Source: Alphaproteobacteria bacterium (GTDB lineage: Bacteria; Pseudomonadota; Alphaproteobacteria; Caulobacterales; Aquidulcibacteraceae). Taken from it: a stretch of 52,723 bases of DNA. Numbering within the stretch: the stretch's first letter is position 1; the number at the start of each line of letters is the position of its first letter. Positions 8,028-16,162 of the stretch are shown here, one piece after another. Location: assembly GCA_016124255.1 (NCBI GenBank), contig WGOB01000011.1, positions 1 to 52,723 on the forward strand. Reading direction: 5' to 3'. The notes under the pieces were generated by a model. It was not told where the DNA came from and did no database searches. It saw only the letters and a program-made list of their open reading frames with translations. Position numbers and translations under genes: made by a program.

Positions 8028-9152
8028 CTAAACCGGCGGCGGTCCGCCGTGCGGATTGACGATGCCGGCGTCCGGATCGCTGGCGACGCTCGCGCGCGCG
8101 GCCCCGCCCGTATTGCCGCCAAGAATCTCGGTGCCGCGCCGTTGGATCCATTTGGCGATGTCGTCCGCCATGATCCCGGCGATGATGCCGACGAGCCCGA
8201 CGGTGAACGGATTGAGCAGCGCCGCGTTGTTCGCCGCTTCCGATTGCCCGGGCACGAACGCGATTCCCGCGATCGCGGCGTTGGCCACGATGTAGAACGC
8301 CAGCGCCGACACCATGCCGAACAGCATCCGCATGATGATCTCGGCGAACGTCACCGGATTGGCGCGCGTCATGTAGGCCGGGAAGAGGTAGAGGATCGCA
8401 CCGAGCGCGCCCATCACCAGCACCAGGAGCGTCGAGGTGAACGCCGGATGCGCCGCAACGAGCGCCGCCCCGATGCCCGCCGGGCTCGTGCGCCGCAGCG
8501 AATCCGCCTCCGCGACCACGCGGTCGAAATCGTCGTACTCGGTCACGACCGTTTGCTTGAGCGCGATGATGCGATTGTCCGCGTCCGCAACGATCCCGCC
8601 GACGCGCCGATAATTGTACTGCGCGGTGCTCAGCTCGTTGCGCTTGTTCTGCAGGTCGTCCTGCAGCGCGCGCAATTGCTGCGTCGTCTGCCCGATGGAG
8701 GACGCTGACGCGCTTTGGGCAGCCGGCAGGCCGGGCGTTTCGATCAGCGACGCGGCGCGCACCTCAAGCTCTTCAGCCGTCAGGGACGCGGCCGGTTGCG
8801 CCCCCTCGTTGCGGCTCAGCACGCCCTCCAGCGTGGCGACTTCCTGCGCCAATTGCATCATCGTGGCGTTGATGCGCGTCTGCAATTCGTTGATCTGCGC
8901 GGTGAGGGTGTTGACCTCGCCTTCATAGCGGATCGCGTCGCCGCGCGACCCTGCGGTGTCGCTTTGATACTGGTCGATCTGGCTGCGCACGCTGTCGAGC
9001 GTGTCCATCACCAGGATGCCGTTCGATCCCGGCGCCACCTGCGCCAGGTTGAATTGGAACGACCGCGCGCTGAACAGATACGCATTGATCATCAGCGCCG
9101 CGATCATCACCACCGCGAGCGCGAATCCCACCAGCCACTTATGAATGCTCAT
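8028..9152 (-). CDS. Membrane protein of unknown function with long coiled coil
   Basis: I do not recognise a named family. The 374-aa product starts with a membrane anchor (about residues 8-28) followed by roughly 200 residues rich in Gln, Asn, Glu and Leu. These include probable coiled-coil stretches around EGEVNTLTAQINELQTRI and RALQDDLQNKRNEL. Three or four hydrophobic segments follow (around FTSTLLVLVMGALGAILYLF, MLFGMVSALAFYIVANAAI and FTVGLVGIIAGIMADDIAKW), then a Gly/Pro-rich tail. The layout suggests an inner-membrane protein with a large coiled-coil domain between the anchor and a C-terminal membrane bundle. The last bundle resembles the membrane part of other unannotated alphaproteobacterial proteins, but that is only an impression. 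It stands alone, 113 bp from the engB end and downstream of mltA on the same strand. Confidence 0.75.
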   Translation of the reverse strand: MSIHKWLVGFALAVVMIAALMINAYLFSARSFQFNLAQVAPGSNGILVMDTLDSVRSQIDQYQSDTAGSRGDAIRYEGEVNTLTAQINELQTRINATMMQLAQEVATLEGVLSRNEGAQPAASLTAEELEVRAASLIETPGLPAAQSASASSIGQTTQQLRALQDDLQNKRNELSTAQYNYRRVGGIVADADNRIIALKQTVVTEYDDFDRVVAEADSLRRTSPAGIGAALVAAHPAFTSTLLVLVMGALGAILYLFPAYMTRANPVTFAEIIMRMLFGMVSALAFYIVANAAIAGIAFVPGQSEAANNAALLNPFTVGLVGIIAGIMADDIAKWIQRRGTEILGGNTGGAARASVASDPDAGIVNPHGGPPPV

Positions 9153-9232
9153 TGCTTGGCCCTCTGGCTCATCCCAAGGGCCGTTTTAGCGGCGCGATCC
9201 CGGCCGCGCATCCGTTTTCGCCACCCGCGCCG

Positions 9233-10501
9233 TCAGCCTGCGATCGCGGGATCAGCCAGCGCCACGGGCGTGCCGGCCGTCCGCGGGATCAGCGTCCAGA
9301 ACCGCACGCCCTCCGCGTTCATCCGCTCGGCCCGCGCGCCGGCGTCCGCTCCCGTGCCGAAGAAGAGATCGCCGCGCAGCGGCCCGCGTCGGATCGCGCC
9401 GCCGGTGTCCTGCGCCACGACAAGGCCGCGCATCGGCCCGCCGTCATACTGCGCATCGAAGAAGATCAGCGCGCCATAGGGATGAAACGCGGGATCGACC
9501 GCCATCGACCCCATCGGGGTCAGGTGCACGTTGGCGGCGCCCTTCGGCCCGATCGTCGGATCGGTGATCGCCTCGTTGGCGAAGAACACGTACGAGGGAT
9601 CCTCCGCCAGAGCGGCGCGCGCGCCTTGTTCGTCGAGGCTGTCGATGTACCGGCGGAAACCGCCCCAGCTGCTGTCCGTGATCCGCCCGAGATCGCGCGC
9701 GCGCCCGATCGCCGAGCGCCAGCGATAGCCGTTCTGGAAGGCGTAGGCCGCGCGCCGCTCCGAGCCGTCCGGAAATCGGATCCGACCCGAGCCCTGGATC
9801 TGCAGCGTGTACACGTCCACCGGATGCGCCCACGCGAACGCGGGGCTTGGCGGGGCGGCGCCGATCTCCGCACGCGAGGGATAGGGTCCCACCCGGTCGC
9901 CGTAGAGCTTGCCGGTCAGCCGCCGCGGCGCCCCGCGCAGCACGTCGCTGTCATAGGCCTCCGCGAACGCGCCGACATCAACGGTCACCGCGTCGAACGG
10001 GCGCTCCAGCAGCGGCTCGGTGTAGCCTGGCGCGCGCGACCACAAGACATTCACCACCGGCTCGAAATAGCCGGTCAGCCGCGCCTGCCCGCCGCCGCTT
10101 TCGACAAAATTGGCGACGAAATGACTCTCGAAGAAGGCCCGCTCGCCGCCCGGCGCCACCATCTCGGCCGCGCTGCACGCGGGCAGCCAGTCGCGCACCG
10201 CCCCGCCATACCGCGCCTCGCGCGCGACCGACGCGTCGGGCGTGCGCGCTTCGAAGCTGTCGCACTGGCGGCGGAACGCGGCCAAGGCGGGCGCCAGCGC
10301 CGCCTCACGCCACCCCGGCAATTGCGAAAAACTGACCGGCGCCAGCCGGAAGTCGGGCGCGGCCGCGGGCGGCGTTGGGCGCGACGGCGGCGTCGGCGAC
10401 GGCCGTGACGCGCACGCCGACACGGAGAGGCTGACGGCGGCCGCCGCGGCGCCCCAGCGCAGACCTGCCCAGGCGCGCTGCGCCGCAAGGTGATGAGCCA
10501 T
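9233..10501 (-). CDS. mltA: Membrane-bound lytic murein transglycosylase A
   Basis: Encodes 422 aa with a signal peptide ending in a lipobox-like V-S-A-C, so it is probably an outer-membrane lipoprotein. MltA cleaves the MurNAc-GlcNAc bond of peptidoglycan to form 1,6-anhydro ends. The family blocks are visible: FVANFVESGGG, ARLTGYFEPVV, WAHPVDVYTLQIQGSGRI, and the C-terminal 3D domain with VVAQDTGGAIRRGPLRGDLF, where the family's catalytic Asp is expected. The start ATG (complement of 10499-10501) directly precedes the signal sequence region. Divergent from nadA, sharing a 223-bp intergenic region. Confidence 0.94.
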   Translation of the reverse strand: MAHHLAAQRAWAGLRWGAAAAAVSLSVSACASRPSPTPPSRPTPPAAAPDFRLAPVSFSQLPGWREAALAPALAAFRRQCDSFEARTPDASVAREARYGGAVRDWLPACSAAEMVAPGGERAFFESHFVANFVESGGGQARLTGYFEPVVNVLWSRAPGYTEPLLERPFDAVTVDVGAFAEAYDSDVLRGAPRRLTGKLYGDRVGPYPSRAEIGAAPPSPAFAWAHPVDVYTLQIQGSGRIRFPDGSERRAAYAFQNGYRWRSAIGRARDLGRITDSSWGGFRRYIDSLDEQGARAALAEDPSYVFFANEAITDPTIGPKGAANVHLTPMGSMAVDPAFHPYGALIFFDAQYDGGPMRGLVVAQDTGGAIRRGPLRGDLFFGTGADAGARAERMNAEGVRFWTLIPRTAGTPVALADPAIAG

Positions 10502-10586
10502 GCACTGTCTCCGTGTCGGCGCCCCTCACGAGGTTCTAGGGACCGGGAAAATCGCCGCAAGCGTGTATCACAATTGTCACTTTCGC

Positions 10587-10615
10587 TTGCGCATTGGGAT
10601 CCCGGCGCTTATGGT
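10587..10615 (+). promoter_or_regulatory. Candidate promoter of the nadA operon
   Basis: TTGCGC (10587-10592) and TATGGT (10610-10615) are separated by 17 bp. The predicted start of transcription (about 10622) falls on the first palindrome (10621-10647), the position expected for repression. This is pattern matching only. Confidence 0.35.
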
Positions 10616-10620
10616 GGCCT

Positions 10621-10647
10621 CACTTATGCTACAAGTGAGCATAAGTG
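10621..10647 (+). promoter_or_regulatory. Operator-like palindrome 1 upstream of nadA
   Basis: A perfect inverted repeat with 10-bp arms, CACTTATGCT (10621-10630) and AGCATAAGTG (10638-10647), around a 7-bp spacer. The core TATGCT-N7-AGCATA is repeated in the second palindrome. Alphaproteobacterial nad operons are known to be controlled by dedicated regulators such as NadQ; which protein binds here is not shown by the sequence. Confidence 0.7.
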
Positions 10648-10685
10648 GCGGGCGGGGCCTTCCCCACGCGAAGCGCCGCCCTATA

Positions 10686-10704
10686 TATGCTCATAGAGAG
10701 CATA
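10686..10704 (+). promoter_or_regulatory. Operator-like palindrome 2 upstream of nadA
   Basis: Inverted repeat TATGCTC (10686-10692) and GAGCATA (10698-10704) with a 5-bp spacer. It has the same TATGCT-N7-AGCATA core as palindrome 1, with centres 61 bp apart (close to six helical turns). It ends 20 bp before the nadA ATG, next to the AGGGAGG ribosome binding site (10713-10719). Confidence 0.7.
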
Positions 10705-10724
10705 AGCCTCGTAGGGAGGTCCCC

Positions 10725-11882
10725 ATGGTCCGCATCATTGACGCCCCCCTCGCCGCCGATCCGGTCTGCGAAACCAGGCCGCGCGCGCAATGGGGCGCGC
10801 TCGACGCCGCCAAGGCGCGCGGCCTTGAATTCACCGCTGATGTGAAACGGGAGACCGACGCTCTCTACGAAATGGTCGAGCACGTGATCCCTCCATTCGA
10901 GTGGCCGGCCTACGCGCCGCTGATCGCTGCGATCAACCGCCTCAAGAAACAGAAGAACGCGGTCATCCTCGCGCACAATTACATGACCAGCGAGATCTTC
11001 TTTTGCGTCGGCGACTTCCGCGGCGACTCGCTCGCGCTTGCGCGAGAAGCCGCGCAATCGAAAGCCGACGTCATCGTCCAGGCCGGCGTGCACTTCATGG
11101 CCGAGACCTCGAAGATTCTCGCGCCGGGAAAGACAGTGCTCATTCCCGATCTGCGCGCAGGCTGCTCGTTGGCTGCATCGATCACCGGGGCAGACGTGCG
11201 CCTGATAGGGGAGCGCTTCCCCGGGGTCCCCGTCGTCACCTACGTGAACACCAGCGCCGAAGTGAAAGCCGAGAGCGACGTGACCTGCACCTCCTCCAAC
11301 GCCGTGCAGGTGGCGGAATGGGCGGCCAAGGAATGGGGAACCGACCGCGTCATCCTCATCCCTGACGAATTCCTCGCCAAGAACGTCGCCGCGATGACCA
11401 AGCTCAAGATCATCGCTTGGCACGGCCGCTGCGAAGTGCACGAGCGCTTCACCGCCGAAGACGTGCGCGAATTGCGCGCCGCGCATCCGGGCCTCGTGGT
11501 GCTGGCGCACCCGGAATGCCCGCCCGACGTGATGGCGGAATCCGACTACGCGGGCTCCACCGCCGCGCTCGCGAACTACGTTGAGAAGAACCGCCCCGGC
11601 AAAGTCGTGCTGCTGACCGAGTGCTCGATGAGCGACAACGTCGCCGCCGCCGCGCCGGAGACGGACTTCATCCGCCCCTGCAATCTCTGTCCGCATATGA
11701 AGCGCATCACGTTGGAAGCGATCTATGACGCGCTCGTGGAGATGAAGCATGAAGTCGTCGTCGATGAGGCCGTCCGCGTGCGCGCCAAGCGCGCCATCGA
11801 TCGCATGCTCGCGCTTCCCAAGACCGCGGCGCCGCTCGATTTCGAGACCGGCCTGCCCCGCGCAGACGTGACCGTGATCTGA
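10725..11882 (+). CDS. nadA: Quinolinate synthase NadA
   Basis: Encodes 385 aa. NadA condenses iminoaspartate (from NadB) with dihydroxyacetone phosphate to quinolinate, using a [4Fe-4S] cluster. The three expected cluster cysteines are visible in DLRAGCSLA, LAHPECPPDV and CNLCPHMKRI. ILAHNYMTSEI and VTYVNTSAEVKA are family blocks. The ATG at 10725 is preceded by AGGGAGG at good spacing and lies directly after the two palindromes; the open frame upstream of it runs through regulatory DNA. It is the first gene of the nadA-x-y-nadB-nadC run. Confidence 0.97.
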   Translation: MVRIIDAPLAADPVCETRPRAQWGALDAAKARGLEFTADVKRETDALYEMVEHVIPPFEWPAYAPLIAAINRLKKQKNAVILAHNYMTSEIFFCVGDFRGDSLALAREAAQSKADVIVQAGVHFMAETSKILAPGKTVLIPDLRAGCSLAASITGADVRLIGERFPGVPVVTYVNTSAEVKAESDVTCTSSNAVQVAEWAAKEWGTDRVILIPDEFLAKNVAAMTKLKIIAWHGRCEVHERFTAEDVRELRAAHPGLVVLAHPECPPDVMAESDYAGSTAALANYVEKNRPGKVVLLTECSMSDNVAAAAPETDFIRPCNLCPHMKRITLEAIYDALVEMKHEVVVDEAVRVRAKRAIDRMLALPKTAAPLDFETGLPRADVTVI

Positions 11883-11906
11883 GTGGTCTTCCGGGAGGTC
11901 GCGCCC

Positions 11907-12329
11907 ATGATCGCCGCACGCGTCCTTCTTGTCGTTCTGCTCGCTCAGCCCGCGCTCGCGCAACCCGCCCCCTCGCTCGCCGGCGCATGGTCGTTCGAGA
12001 CGACGCCCGCGACGGCCCGTAATTGCGTCATCTCCGGCGAAGCTGTGGTGGCCGCCACGCGCACGCGCGACGCATACGACGTGCAGATGCGCGCGCTGGA
12101 AGTCTGCGGCGACGGCGCGCGCTGGGAAAGCGTGCAGCGCTGCCGGGCGACCCGACGGGACCGCGCCGTGCGCATCGATTGCACGCTCGTGTCGGCGACG
12201 CCGTCGAATTACGCGCCTGATCATTTCGTGCTGGAATTGAAGGCGCCGGGCCTGATGGAAGGCGTCCTCACCTCCACCTGGGATGCGCCCGCGCGCTGGC
12301 GCCGCGCCGGCGCGGACTACATCTTATGA
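11907..12329 (+). CDS. Small exported four-cysteine protein (paralogue x) in nad operon
   Basis: Not a family I recognise. The 140-aa product has a clear signal peptide (MIAARVLLVVLLAQPALA, then QPAPS). The ATG at 11907 has GGGAGG upstream. The mature part is about 120 residues with a GAW motif near its start, four cysteines (in RNCVIS, EVCGDG, QRCRAT and IDCTLV) and the motif NYAPDHFVLEL. The next gene encodes a clear paralogue with cysteines at matching places. The alternation of hydrophobic residues suggests a small beta-barrel; the GxW near the start is seen in lipocalin-like and Inh-type inhibitor barrels, but this is speculation. Four cysteines in an exported protein suggest two disulfides. 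It overlaps the next gene by ATGA, so it is co-translated in the NAD operon. Confidence 0.85.
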   Translation: MIAARVLLVVLLAQPALAQPAPSLAGAWSFETTPATARNCVISGEAVVAATRTRDAYDVQMRALEVCGDGARWESVQRCRATRRDRAVRIDCTLVSATPSNYAPDHFVLELKAPGLMEGVLTSTWDAPARWRRAGADYIL

Positions 12330-12766
12330 GCGTGCCCGCCGCACGCCTGGCCCTTGCGCTGCTCATGCTCGCGCCCGCCGCGCGCGCAGGCGATCAGAAT
12401 CTTCTTGGCCGCTGGCGCTTCGCCACCGCGCCCCATCCCGCCTCCGATTGCACGATCGAAGGAACAGCGGACGTGGCGCGCGGCGTCGCCGCCAATCTCT
12501 ACGTCATCGCGATCGAAGCCGAGGAGCGCTGCCCGAGCTTCGGCCGCGTTGCGCGGGTGAGCGAACGCTGCGCCGGCGTGCTCAGCGAGGACGCATTGGT
12601 CATTCGCTGCCGGCTCGTGCAAACGAACATGCCGGACTATGCGCCCGATCATTTCCGTCTCGACGCCGTTTCTCCGACCCAGATGAGCGGGCGTCTCGAC
12701 GACGAGCGCGCCTGGGATGTGCCCGTGCGGTTCGAGCGCACCGGCGCCGACGCGCTCATCTCATGA
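12326..12766 (+). CDS. Small exported four-cysteine protein (paralogue y) in nad operon
   Basis: 146 aa, paralogous to the preceding gene. The signal peptide ends around LAPAARAG. Shared features are a LGRW/AGAW motif near the mature N terminus, four cysteines in the same order (SDCTIE, ERCPSF, SERCAG, IRCRLV), and DYAPDHFRLDA matching NYAPDHFVLEL. The 3' end reads RFERTGADALIS, matching WRRAGADYIL. It starts within the stop of x (ATGA) and its own stop overlaps the nadB start (ATGA), so translation of x, y and nadB is linked. The function is unknown. No catalytic motif is seen, so a binding or structural role in the periplasm is more likely than an enzyme of NAD synthesis. Confidence 0.85.
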   Translation: MSVPAARLALALLMLAPAARAGDQNLLGRWRFATAPHPASDCTIEGTADVARGVAANLYVIAIEAEERCPSFGRVARVSERCAGVLSEDALVIRCRLVQTNMPDYAPDHFRLDAVSPTQMSGRLDDERAWDVPVRFERTGADALIS

Positions 12767-14274
12767 GCGCGCGCGCTAAAGCGCAGGCCGACATCCTCGT
12801 GGTCGGCGCAGGCTTGGCGGGCCTCTTCCTTGCGCTCAAGCTCGCGCCGCGCCGCGTGGCCGTGCTCTCTCCCGCGCCGCTCGGTGAGGCGTCCTCCAGC
12901 GCCTGGGCGCAGGGCGGCTTGGCGGTCGCTTTGGGCGCCGACGATGCGCCGGACCTCCATGCCGCCGACACCGTGGCCGCGGGCGCCGGCCTCGTCGATC
13001 CCGTCATCGCGCAGCTCCTCGCCGAGAGCGGGCCCGACCGCGTCGTTGACCTCTTGGCTTTGGGCGTGCCGTTCGATCGTTCCGTAGACGGACAATTGGC
13101 GCGCAGCCTCGAGGCCGCCCATTCGCGCCCACGCGTGGTGCGCGTCGCCGGCGACTTGGCGGGACGTGCGATCATGGACGCCTTGATCGCCGCCGCCCGC
13201 GCCGCCGAGCACATCGAGATCGTTCAGGGCCTGGCGGCGCATGCGCTTCTGCAGGATGCGCATGGACGCGTCCGCGGCGCTGCGTGCATGGACGCCTCCG
13301 GCGCGCGCGTGGACCGCTTCGCCGACGAGACTGTCCTCGCCACCGGCGGCGTCGGCGGTCTTTACGCCGTCACCACCAATCCCGCGCAGGCCGTTGGCGG
13401 CGGTCTCGCCATGGCCGCACGCGCCGGCGCGCTCATCGCCGACGCGGAATTCGTTCAATTCCACCCGACAGCGATCGACATCGGGCGCGATCCTGCGCCG
13501 CTGGCGACCGAGGCGTTGCGCGGCGAAGGCGCCAAGCTGATCAACAGCCGCGGCGACCACTTCGTCTCCGAACTCCTGCCGCGCGACCAGGTGGCGCGCG
13601 CGATCCACCGCGAGCGGGAATCCGGTCGCGGCGCGTTCCTCGACGCACGCGACGCGATCGGCGCAACGTTCCCCGAGCGCTTCCCGACCGTGTTCGCCGC
13701 ATGCATGGCCGCGGGCCTCGACCCGCGCACAGCGCCGATCCCCGTTGCGCCCGGCGCGCACTACCACATGGGCGGCGTCGTCTCCGATATCTGGGGCCGC
13801 GCCACGCTTGAAGGTTTGTCCGTGATCGGAGAATGCGCCTCCACCGGCGCGCACGGCGCCAACCGCCTGGCGTCGAACTCGCTGCTCGAGGCCGTCGTCT
13901 TCGCCCATCGCGCCGCGGAGCGGCTCTGCGACGCGGCGGCGCCCGCATCGGCGCCCGCGCGAGGCGAGCTTCCACCGCCTCTGCCCGAAAGCGAACGCAC
14001 CGCGCTCCGCGCACTGATGCAGGCGCATGCCGGCGTCGAACGAGACGGACGCGGCTTGGCCGCCGCTTGCGCCGCCATCGACGAAGCGACGGCGCGCGTC
14101 GGCGATGCAAACGAACTGCGCGCCGCACGTCTGATCGTGGCCGGCGCTCTGGCGCGTGAGGAAAGCCGCGGCGCCCACCACCGCACCGACTTCCCCGAGG
14201 CGTCCGCCCCGCGCCGCGCGTTCACTTTCGCCGCTCCCCATGCCGGACTTGCCCATGCTTCCGCCGCTGCCTGA
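12763..14274 (+). CDS. nadB: L-aspartate oxidase NadB
   Basis: Encodes 503 aa. NadB oxidises L-aspartate to iminoaspartate with FAD, feeding NadA. The N-terminal dinucleotide-binding motif VVGAGLAGLFLALKL, the EASSSAWAQGGLAVAL block, FVQFHPTAI, and the catalytic-region motif GAHYHMGGVVSDIWGRATL with ECASTGAHGANRLASNSLLE are classic. The C-terminal helical domain is present. The start overlaps the stop of y as ATGA. Its 3' end overlaps nadC by 35 bp if nadC starts at 14240. Confidence 0.97.
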   Translation: MSARAKAQADILVVGAGLAGLFLALKLAPRRVAVLSPAPLGEASSSAWAQGGLAVALGADDAPDLHAADTVAAGAGLVDPVIAQLLAESGPDRVVDLLALGVPFDRSVDGQLARSLEAAHSRPRVVRVAGDLAGRAIMDALIAAARAAEHIEIVQGLAAHALLQDAHGRVRGAACMDASGARVDRFADETVLATGGVGGLYAVTTNPAQAVGGGLAMAARAGALIADAEFVQFHPTAIDIGRDPAPLATEALRGEGAKLINSRGDHFVSELLPRDQVARAIHRERESGRGAFLDARDAIGATFPERFPTVFAACMAAGLDPRTAPIPVAPGAHYHMGGVVSDIWGRATLEGLSVIGECASTGAHGANRLASNSLLEAVVFAHRAAERLCDAAAPASAPARGELPPPLPESERTALRALMQAHAGVERDGRGLAAACAAIDEATARVGDANELRAARLIVAGALAREESRGAHHRTDFPEASAPRRAFTFAAPHAGLAHASAAA

Positions 14275-15100
14275 CATAATCATCGAACCGATCGTGCGTC
14301 TGGCGCTGAGCGAGGATCTCGGCCGCGCCGGCGACGTGACGACCGACGCCATCGCCGCGCCGGATCAGCGCGCCCGCTTCGTGATGCGCGCGCGTGAAGC
14401 CGGGATCATCGCAGGCCTCGACGCCGCCGCCCTCGCCGCACGCCTGTTGGATCCGAGCCTGTTGATGCGCATCGAAACCAATGAAGGAGCGCTCGCCGCC
14501 CGAGGCGACGCGGTCGCCGTGTTCGAGGGGTTCGCCCGGTCGATCCTGACGGTGGAGCGCACCGCGCTCAATTTCGTCGGCCGCCTCTCGGGCGTCGCCA
14601 CGATGACCAGGCGCTATGTCGACGCCGTCGCCGGCACGGGCGCGCAAATCGTCTGTACACGGAAGACGACGCCCGGCCTGCGCGCGCTGGAAAAGCGCGC
14701 CGTGCGCCTTGGCGGCGGCGGCCCGCATCGCTATGGCCTCGATGACACGATCCTGATCAAGGACAACCACGTCGCCGCCGCCGGCGGAGTCGCGGAAGCG
14801 ATCGCCCGCGCCAGAGCCGCCGCCGGCCACTTGATGGCGATCGAAGTCGAAGTCGATTCCCTGGAGCAGCTGGAGATCGCGATCCGCCACGCGCCGACCG
14901 CGATCCTCCTCGACAATTTCTCCTCCGATGACCTTGCACGCGCGACGGCGCTGGTGAACCGCCGCATCCCGCTTGAAGCCTCCGGCGGCGTGCGCCTCGA
15001 TACAGTCCGCAAGATCGCCGAGACCGGCGTCGACTACATCTCAGTCGGGGCGCTCACCCATTCGGCGCCGACGCTCGATGTCGCGCTCGACGCGCATTAG
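14240..15100 (+). CDS. nadC: Quinolinate phosphoribosyltransferase (decarboxylating) NadC
   Basis: Encodes 286 aa. NadC converts quinolinate and PRPP to nicotinate mononucleotide, completing the de novo segment begun by NadB and NadA. The motifs are EDLGRAGDVTTDAI, the TALNFVGRLSGVAT block, CTRKTTPGLRALEKRAVRLG, HRYGLDDTILIKDNH, and EASGGVRLDTVRKIAETGVD. The start ATG at 14240 gives MPDLPMLPPLPD; a second ATG at 14255 is equally plausible. The TAG stop codon (15098-15100) coincides with the first bases of a dispersed repeat copy. Confidence 0.96.
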   Translation: MPDLPMLPPLPDIIIEPIVRLALSEDLGRAGDVTTDAIAAPDQRARFVMRAREAGIIAGLDAAALAARLLDPSLLMRIETNEGALAARGDAVAVFEGFARSILTVERTALNFVGRLSGVATMTRRYVDAVAGTGAQIVCTRKTTPGLRALEKRAVRLGGGGPHRYGLDDTILIKDNHVAAAGGVAEAIARARAAAGHLMAIEVEVDSLEQLEIAIRHAPTAILLDNFSSDDLARATALVNRRIPLEASGGVRLDTVRKIAETGVDYISVGALTHSAPTLDVALDAH

Positions 15101-15201
15101 AGCAATTTCCGCTCAAGTGGCGACCGGTTGAGCGCAACAAATTGCGACCAAGCAAACAACCTAGAGCCCACGGCCTGACGCAATCGCTGCGTTTCGTAGC
15201 C
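15098..15201 (+). repeat. Dispersed two-hairpin repeat, copy 1
   Basis: Begins TAGAGCAATTTCCGCTCAAG and continues with CCGGTTGAGCG, AAATTGCGACC and CTAGAGCCCACGGCCTGA. It is closely similar to 16040-16146 and more distantly to 28072-28182. GCAATTTCCGCTCAA pairs imperfectly with TTGAGCG..AAATTGC to give a first hairpin. The closing GGCTCTAG of the second hairpin is degraded in this copy. The stop codon of nadC is its first triplet, so insertion may have set the present end of nadC. Confidence 0.75.
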
Positions 15202-15292
15202 TGCAATACACTCTCGCGCCCTTGCCGGGCGCACGCGGCGTCGCCATGTGCCGACGCGCGGCGGCCCGCGCCGCGATAGGGAGCTCTCGCAT

Positions 15293-15922
15293 TTGACGAC
15301 CAAACAAGCGCTTTACGTTCATATTCTGCTCGACCGATCCGGTTCCATGGAGGATTGCCGCGACGAGACCATTTCCGCCTTCAACGAATATCTTGGCAAG
15401 CTGCACGCGTCCGCCGAATCCGACGTCCGCATCACCTTGACCACCTTTGATTCAGAGAGTCAGGACGTCGTCGTCGACGCCGTCGATGTCGCTAACGCCC
15501 CCAAGCTGACGCGCGACGCCTTTGTGCCCCGCGCCATGACGCCTTTGTTCGACGCCGTCGGCCGCGCAGTTGCTCACACCGACGCAGCGACATTGCGCCC
15601 GAACGAAAAGGTCTCGTTTGTGGTTTTGACCGACGGCATGGAGAACGCCAGCGTCGAACATACCCGCGACTCCGTTCGCGCGCTGCTGGAAGGCCGTCAG
15701 AACGACAAGGGCTGGCAGGTGATCTTCCTCGGCGCCGACGAAGCATCATGGGCCCAGGGCGCGACCATGGGGGCGCAAGCGATGACGAGCATGCGCTTCT
15801 CCAAAAGGAAGATGCGCTCCACCTTTGCCGCGATGTATCGCTCGCAAGAGGCGTACGCGAAGAACCGCTTCGACGAAGCGGCCTTCACCGACGAGGAACG
15901 CCGCGACGCCGGCGAAGACTGA
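15293..15922 (+). CDS. VWA-domain protein
   Basis: Encodes 209 aa from a TTG at 15293, chosen because GGGAG lies about 8 nt upstream; an ATG at 15248 would add 15 Arg-rich residues. The protein is a single von Willebrand factor type A domain with the metal-binding MIDAS motif LDRSGSM near its N terminus. The later MIDAS Thr and Asp are probably in the AMTPLFDAVG and VLTDGMENAS segments. No signal peptide or membrane segment is seen, so it is probably cytoplasmic. VWA proteins of this size often serve as metal-dependent binding partners; no partner gene such as a MoxR ATPase is adjacent. A strong terminator follows at 15947, so it is probably monocistronic. Confidence 0.85.
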   Translation: MTTKQALYVHILLDRSGSMEDCRDETISAFNEYLGKLHASAESDVRITLTTFDSESQDVVVDAVDVANAPKLTRDAFVPRAMTPLFDAVGRAVAHTDAATLRPNEKVSFVVLTDGMENASVEHTRDSVRALLEGRQNDKGWQVIFLGADEASWAQGATMGAQAMTSMRFSKRKMRSTFAAMYRSQEAYAKNRFDEAAFTDEERRDAGED

Positions 15923-15946
15923 TCGCCGCTGACTAGACGCTTCTTG

Positions 15947-15978
15947 AGCCCCGCCCCCTCTAGGCGGGGCTTTTCTTT
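15947..15978 (+). terminator. Rho-independent terminator after the VWA gene
   Basis: Perfect 9-bp stem AGCCCCGCC (15947-15955) and GGCGGGGCT (15963-15971) around a 7-nt loop, followed by a T-rich tract (TTTTCTTT). It lies 25 bp after the VWA stop codon. Confidence 0.9.
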
Positions 15979-16039
15979 GCGTCGCTGTCGTTGGGGCGCC
16001 GCTGGACCGCGCAGGGCTTCCATCGCACACTCGCCGCCT

Positions 16040-16146
16040 GGAGCAATTTCCGCTCAAGTGGCTGCCGGTTGAGCGGGAGAAATTGCGACAAGACACAAAT
16101 CTAGAGCCTGCGGTCTAATTTGATCAGGTTTCAAAAGGCTCTAGCC
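16040..16146 (+). repeat. Dispersed two-hairpin repeat, copy 2 (most complete)
   Basis: GGAGCAATTTCCGCTCAAGT opens the copy. The second hairpin is intact here, with perfect 8-bp ends CTAGAGCC (16101-16108) and GGCTCTAG (16137-16144). It sits between the terminator at 15947 and the SDR gene start at 16163, so it lies in the SDR leader. Same orientation as the copies at 15098 and 28072. Confidence 0.8.
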
Positions 16147-16162
16147 CGCGAGAGATCAAGAC

